A DNA stretch of 7,980 bases from an uncultured Nostocoides sp. GTDB taxonomy: Bacteria > Actinomycetota > Actinomycetes > Actinomycetales > Dermatophilaceae. The DNA lies in contig CAKZIH010000119.1 of NCBI GenBank assembly GCA_936931335.1, forward strand, positions 1 through 7,980, given 5' to 3'. The notes beneath the pieces were generated by a model, which saw only the letters and a list, made by a program, of their open reading frames with translations, did no database searches and was not told the origin of the DNA. The stretch's first letter is position 1, and the number at the start of each line of letters is the position of its first letter. A program made the translations under genes and the position numbers. Positions 5,604 to 7,980 of the stretch are shown piece after piece.

Positions 5604-7048
5604 ATCTCAGCGCCCGGTTGCCGGCGCTGCAGCCGATGGACCTCGGCATCCCCGGTCCCACCGGGCCGGATATGGCTCGTGCCTTCCGATCCATCCGCGC
5701 CGATCCGCTCACCTTCCTCGCCGAGGTGACCGAGCAGTATGGCGATTCCGTCGCCTTCCCCGTCCCCGGCTCCCCCGCGCTGCTGCTCAACGACCCGGCG
5801 GATGTGCGCCGGGTGCTGCAAACCGGTGCCCGGCACTGGTCCAAGCGCACCGTGCAATATGCCGCCCTCGCCCGCCTCACCGGCCCCGGTCTGCTCGCCT
5901 CCGCTGAGCCGGACTGGATCGAGCATCGGCGGATCGCGGCTCACGCCTTCCATCATCAGCGCCTGGCCGCGGTCAGCGGGCAGGTCCGCGCCGCGGTCGA
6001 CGACGCCATCGACGCCGACCTGGCCGCGCCGGGCCGGGCGCCCGGGGCGGCGGTCGACCTGGCTGCGCTCACCCACCGCATCGCGCTCGATGTTGTGGGC
6101 CGGGCGCTGTTCTCCGCCGACCTGTCCGGTCACGCCCAGGCGCTGCTCGAGGCGACCAGCGAGGCCGCGCAATTGGTCGTCCGCCTCGGCCGCTCCGTGC
6201 TCCCCACCGCGGAGTGGGCCCCCACACCGACCACCCTGCGGCTGCGGGCCGCCCGCCGGCGTCTCGACGCGATCACCGCCGACCTGATCGCCCAGCGGCG
6301 CGCCCGCCTCGCGCTCACCGGAGCCGCCCGAGCCGCCGCCGGCGTCGTCAATAGCACCGACCGCGCTGCCGGCGCTGACCAGAGCTCCGACGACGACCTG
6401 CTCGGGCTCATGCTGGACAGCGGACTGCCCGATGCGGCGATCCGCAATGAGCTGATCACCATGGTCATCGCCGGCCACGAGACGGTTGCTGCCGCCCTGG
6501 CGTGGACGATGATGCTGCTCGCCGAGAACCCGGACGTGCAGGACCGGGCCCGGGCCGAAGTCGCCGCCCATCCCGGCCCGATTGGCCTGACCGGCCACCG
6601 CGGGCACCTCGACCTCACCCGCGCCGTCGTCGATGAAGGCTTGCGGCTCTTCCCGCCCGCCTGGGTAATCTCCCGGCGCACGGGGGCCCCGGATGTCCTG
6701 GCTGGGCACCCCGTGCCCGCCGGCACCCTCGTCATCATCAGCCCGTGGTTGCTGCACCGTCGGCCCGCGTCCTGGTCGGATCCCCTGACCTTCGACCCGA
6801 ACCGCTTCCTCGGTGACCCCAGCGGCCGCCGCGAGGGCTATCTCCCGTTCGGGCAAGGTCCCCGGCTGTGCATCGGGCGAGAGTTCGCCCTCGGCGAGAT
6901 GGTGGTGATCCTGGCCCGGTTGCTCGCCGACTGGCGGCTGGAACTGCCCCCGGGATGGGTCCGCCCGGCGACCGACACCCAGCTCGCGGTGCACCCCCGA
7001 GGCGGTATGCCGCTCCTCGTGCGGCCCGTTGCCGAGCCACTTCGATGA
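5600..7048 (+). CDS. Cytochrome P450, probable carotenoid ring hydroxylase
   Basis: Heme-thiolate monooxygenase of 482 residues. The C-helix WIEHRR (106-111), I-helix oxygen-activating AGHET (291-295), ExxR as EGLR (346-349), the FDPNRF meander motif (398-403) and the heme loop FGQGPRLCIG (417-426) with Cys424 as the iron ligand are all present, so the enzyme looks intact. No N-terminal membrane anchor is evident. Residues about 238-265 form an Ala/Ser/Asp-rich stretch that looks like a loop insertion before the I helix. The frame is open from 4811, but upstream residues overlap both cyclase genes and match nothing. The ATG at 5600 in an ATGA overlap with a good ribosome site is the start. 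Its place after the cyclase genes suggests hydroxylation of the carotenoid ring, as known for CYP175A1 of Thermus; this is inference. No ferredoxin or reductase gene is in the window, so electron partners must lie elsewhere. Confidence 0.92.
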   Translation: MNLSARLPALQPMDLGIPGPTGPDMARAFRSIRADPLTFLAEVTEQYGDSVAFPVPGSPALLLNDPADVRRVLQTGARHWSKRTVQYAALARLTGPGLLASAEPDWIEHRRIAAHAFHHQRLAAVSGQVRAAVDDAIDADLAAPGRAPGAAVDLAALTHRIALDVVGRALFSADLSGHAQALLEATSEAAQLVVRLGRSVLPTAEWAPTPTTLRLRAARRRLDAITADLIAQRRARLALTGAARAAAGVVNSTDRAAGADQSSDDDLLGLMLDSGLPDAAIRNELITMVIAGHETVAAALAWTMMLLAENPDVQDRARAEVAAHPGPIGLTGHRGHLDLTRAVVDEGLRLFPPAWVISRRTGAPDVLAGHPVPAGTLVIISPWLLHRRPASWSDPLTFDPNRFLGDPSGRREGYLPFGQGPRLCIGREFALGEMVVILARLLADWRLELPPGWVRPATDTQLAVHPRGGMPLLVRPVAEPLR

Positions 7049-7980
7049 GCGAACCGATCCTGCTCATCCTCCAGGCCGGCGCGCTCGCCCTCGGCCTGCT
7101 CGCCGGCTGGTGGCTGCTGCGCTGCCCGCGGCCGCTCGCCGCATCAACGCTCATGCTGCCCTCGCCTCGCGACCTGCCGAATCGCCCTGGCGCGGAACAA
7201 ATCAGCGTGATCGTCCCGGCGCGCGACGAGGCCGCCAATGTGCCCGAATTGCTGGCGTCGGTCCACGCCGCGTTCGGCACCTCGGCGCAGGTCCTGCTCG
7301 TCGACGACGGCTCCCGGGACGAGACCGCCGCCCTCGCCCGGGCGGCCGGCGCCGAAGTGCTCGCCGCGCCGGCTCCCCCGCCCGGGTGGACGGGCAAGGC
7401 CGCCGCCTGCGACCTCGGTGCCCAGACCGCCGCGCGTGAGCTGCTGCTCTTCCTCGACGCGGACACCCGCCTCGGCGCTGAGGCTCTGGACGGACTGTTG
7501 ACCGCGCACGAGCACGCCGGCGGCCTGATCTCGGTGCAGCCACACCACCGGCCGATCCGGCCATACGAGCACCTGGCCTCCTATTTCAACCTGGTGGCGC
7601 TCCTGGCCGGTGGGGCCTTCGCCGCGACCCCACCCTCTCGGCCGGTCGCCTACGGGCCCTGCCTGCTCACCTCCCGGGCCGACTACCGCGCGGTGGGCGG
7701 CCACGCGACGGTGCGCACCGCGATCCTCGACGACGTGGCGCTGGCCGCGGCATACGCCCGGGCCGGGCGGCCGGTGACCTGCCATACCGGCGGAGCCGCG
7801 GTGTGGATGCGCAGCTATCCCAGCGGATTCGGTCAGTTCGCGAGCGGCTGGATCAAGAACTTCGCCTCCGGCGCGGCCGCCGCCGCCCCCCTGCCGACCC
7901 TGCTGACCGTCCTCTGGCTGTGCGCGCAGCATGCCGTCGCCGCCGGCGGCGTGGCTCTGGTCGTCGCGGCGGCGAGCGAT
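7045..7980 (+). CDS. Family 2 glycosyltransferase, CrtQ-like, 3' truncated by window
   Basis: The frame starts with ATG at 7045 (ATGA overlap with the P450 stop) and is still open at 7980, giving 312 residues without a stop. Residues 5-26 are a membrane span. Then comes a GT-A fold of family 2: SVIVPARDEAANVPELL (54-70), VDDGS (86-90), GWTGKAAAC (114-122), the metal-binding FLDADT (136-141) and the probable base region ILDDVALA (227-234). GQFASGWIKNF (263-273) stands where the acceptor-side Q..W motif is expected, and a further hydrophobic segment begins near 284. This pattern resembles staphylococcal CrtQ and related carotenoid glycosyltransferases. It probably transfers a sugar to the hydroxylated carotenoid at the membrane; donor and acceptor are not known. 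The ribosome site is weak, so coupling to the P450 gene is likely. Four of six tyrosine codons are TAC, unlike the preceding genes. Confidence 0.88.
   Translation, partial: MSEPILLILQAGALALGLLAGWWLLRCPRPLAASTLMLPSPRDLPNRPGAEQISVIVPARDEAANVPELLASVHAAFGTSAQVLLVDDGSRDETAALARAAGAEVLAAPAPPPGWTGKAAACDLGAQTAARELLLFLDADTRLGAEALDGLLTAHEHAGGLISVQPHHRPIRPYEHLASYFNLVALLAGGAFAATPPSRPVAYGPCLLTSRADYRAVGGHATVRTAILDDVALAAAYARAGRPVTCHTGGAAVWMRSYPSGFGQFASGWIKNFASGAAAAAPLPTLLTVLWLCAQHAVAAGGVALVVAAASD

Noticed and set aside
5402..6994. 530-residue open frame on the minus strand opposite crtYd and the P450 gene
   Set aside because: It lies opposite genes with clear family motifs. Its residues are Gly/Arg/Ala/Pro-rich with no recognisable domain, as expected for GC-driven shadow frames.
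1..7980. CRISPR arrays, tRNA or rRNA genes, insertion sequences, attachment sites
   Set aside because: No regularly spaced repeats, no tRNA-like cloverleaf, no transposase motif and no terminal inverted repeats were seen. The only gaps between genes are 72 and 87 bp.

Overview
The window is high-GC DNA with GTG starts and tightly packed genes, which points to an actinobacterium (Actinomycetota). The family and genus cannot be fixed from this window. It holds the 3' end of a glutamine synthetase gene, a leftward MerR-type regulator gene and, divergent from it, a rightward carotenoid operon that runs off the right edge.

Layout: 1-267 is the C-terminus of GlnA, including its adenylylation tyrosine. 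A 72-bp convergent gap (268-339) carries a small GC hairpin. 340-1185 (minus) encodes a MerR helix-turn-helix protein whose effector half looks like a DICT sensory domain. 1186-1272 is the divergent control region, AT-rich in its middle, with a perfect 10-bp palindrome and a 6-bp direct repeat. From 1273 the operon reads crtE (GGPP synthase), crtB (phytoene synthase), crtI (phytoene desaturase), crtYc and crtYd (split lycopene cyclase), a cytochrome P450, and a GT2 glycosyltransferase cut by the window end. All six junctions are 4-nt start/stop overlaps (five ATGA, one GTGA). The seven genes are therefore probably one translationally coupled transcript.

How the genes may work together: CrtE makes C20 GGPP, CrtB condenses two GGPP to phytoene, CrtI desaturates it towards lycopene, and CrtYc/CrtYd cyclise the ends. 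The P450 is the best candidate for ring hydroxylation, since no CrtZ-type hydroxylase is visible. The glycosyltransferase could then put a sugar on the hydroxyl. No UbiA-type lycopene elongase is seen, so the visible genes fit a cyclic, hydroxylated, possibly glycosylated C40 carotenoid better than a C50 one. Genes beyond position 7980 could change that. The enzyme families are well known. The less ordinary parts are the MerR-DICT regulator, the P450-plus-GT2 tail, the uninterrupted chain of overlaps, and a local excess of TAT tyrosine codons and of the word GGTATGC.
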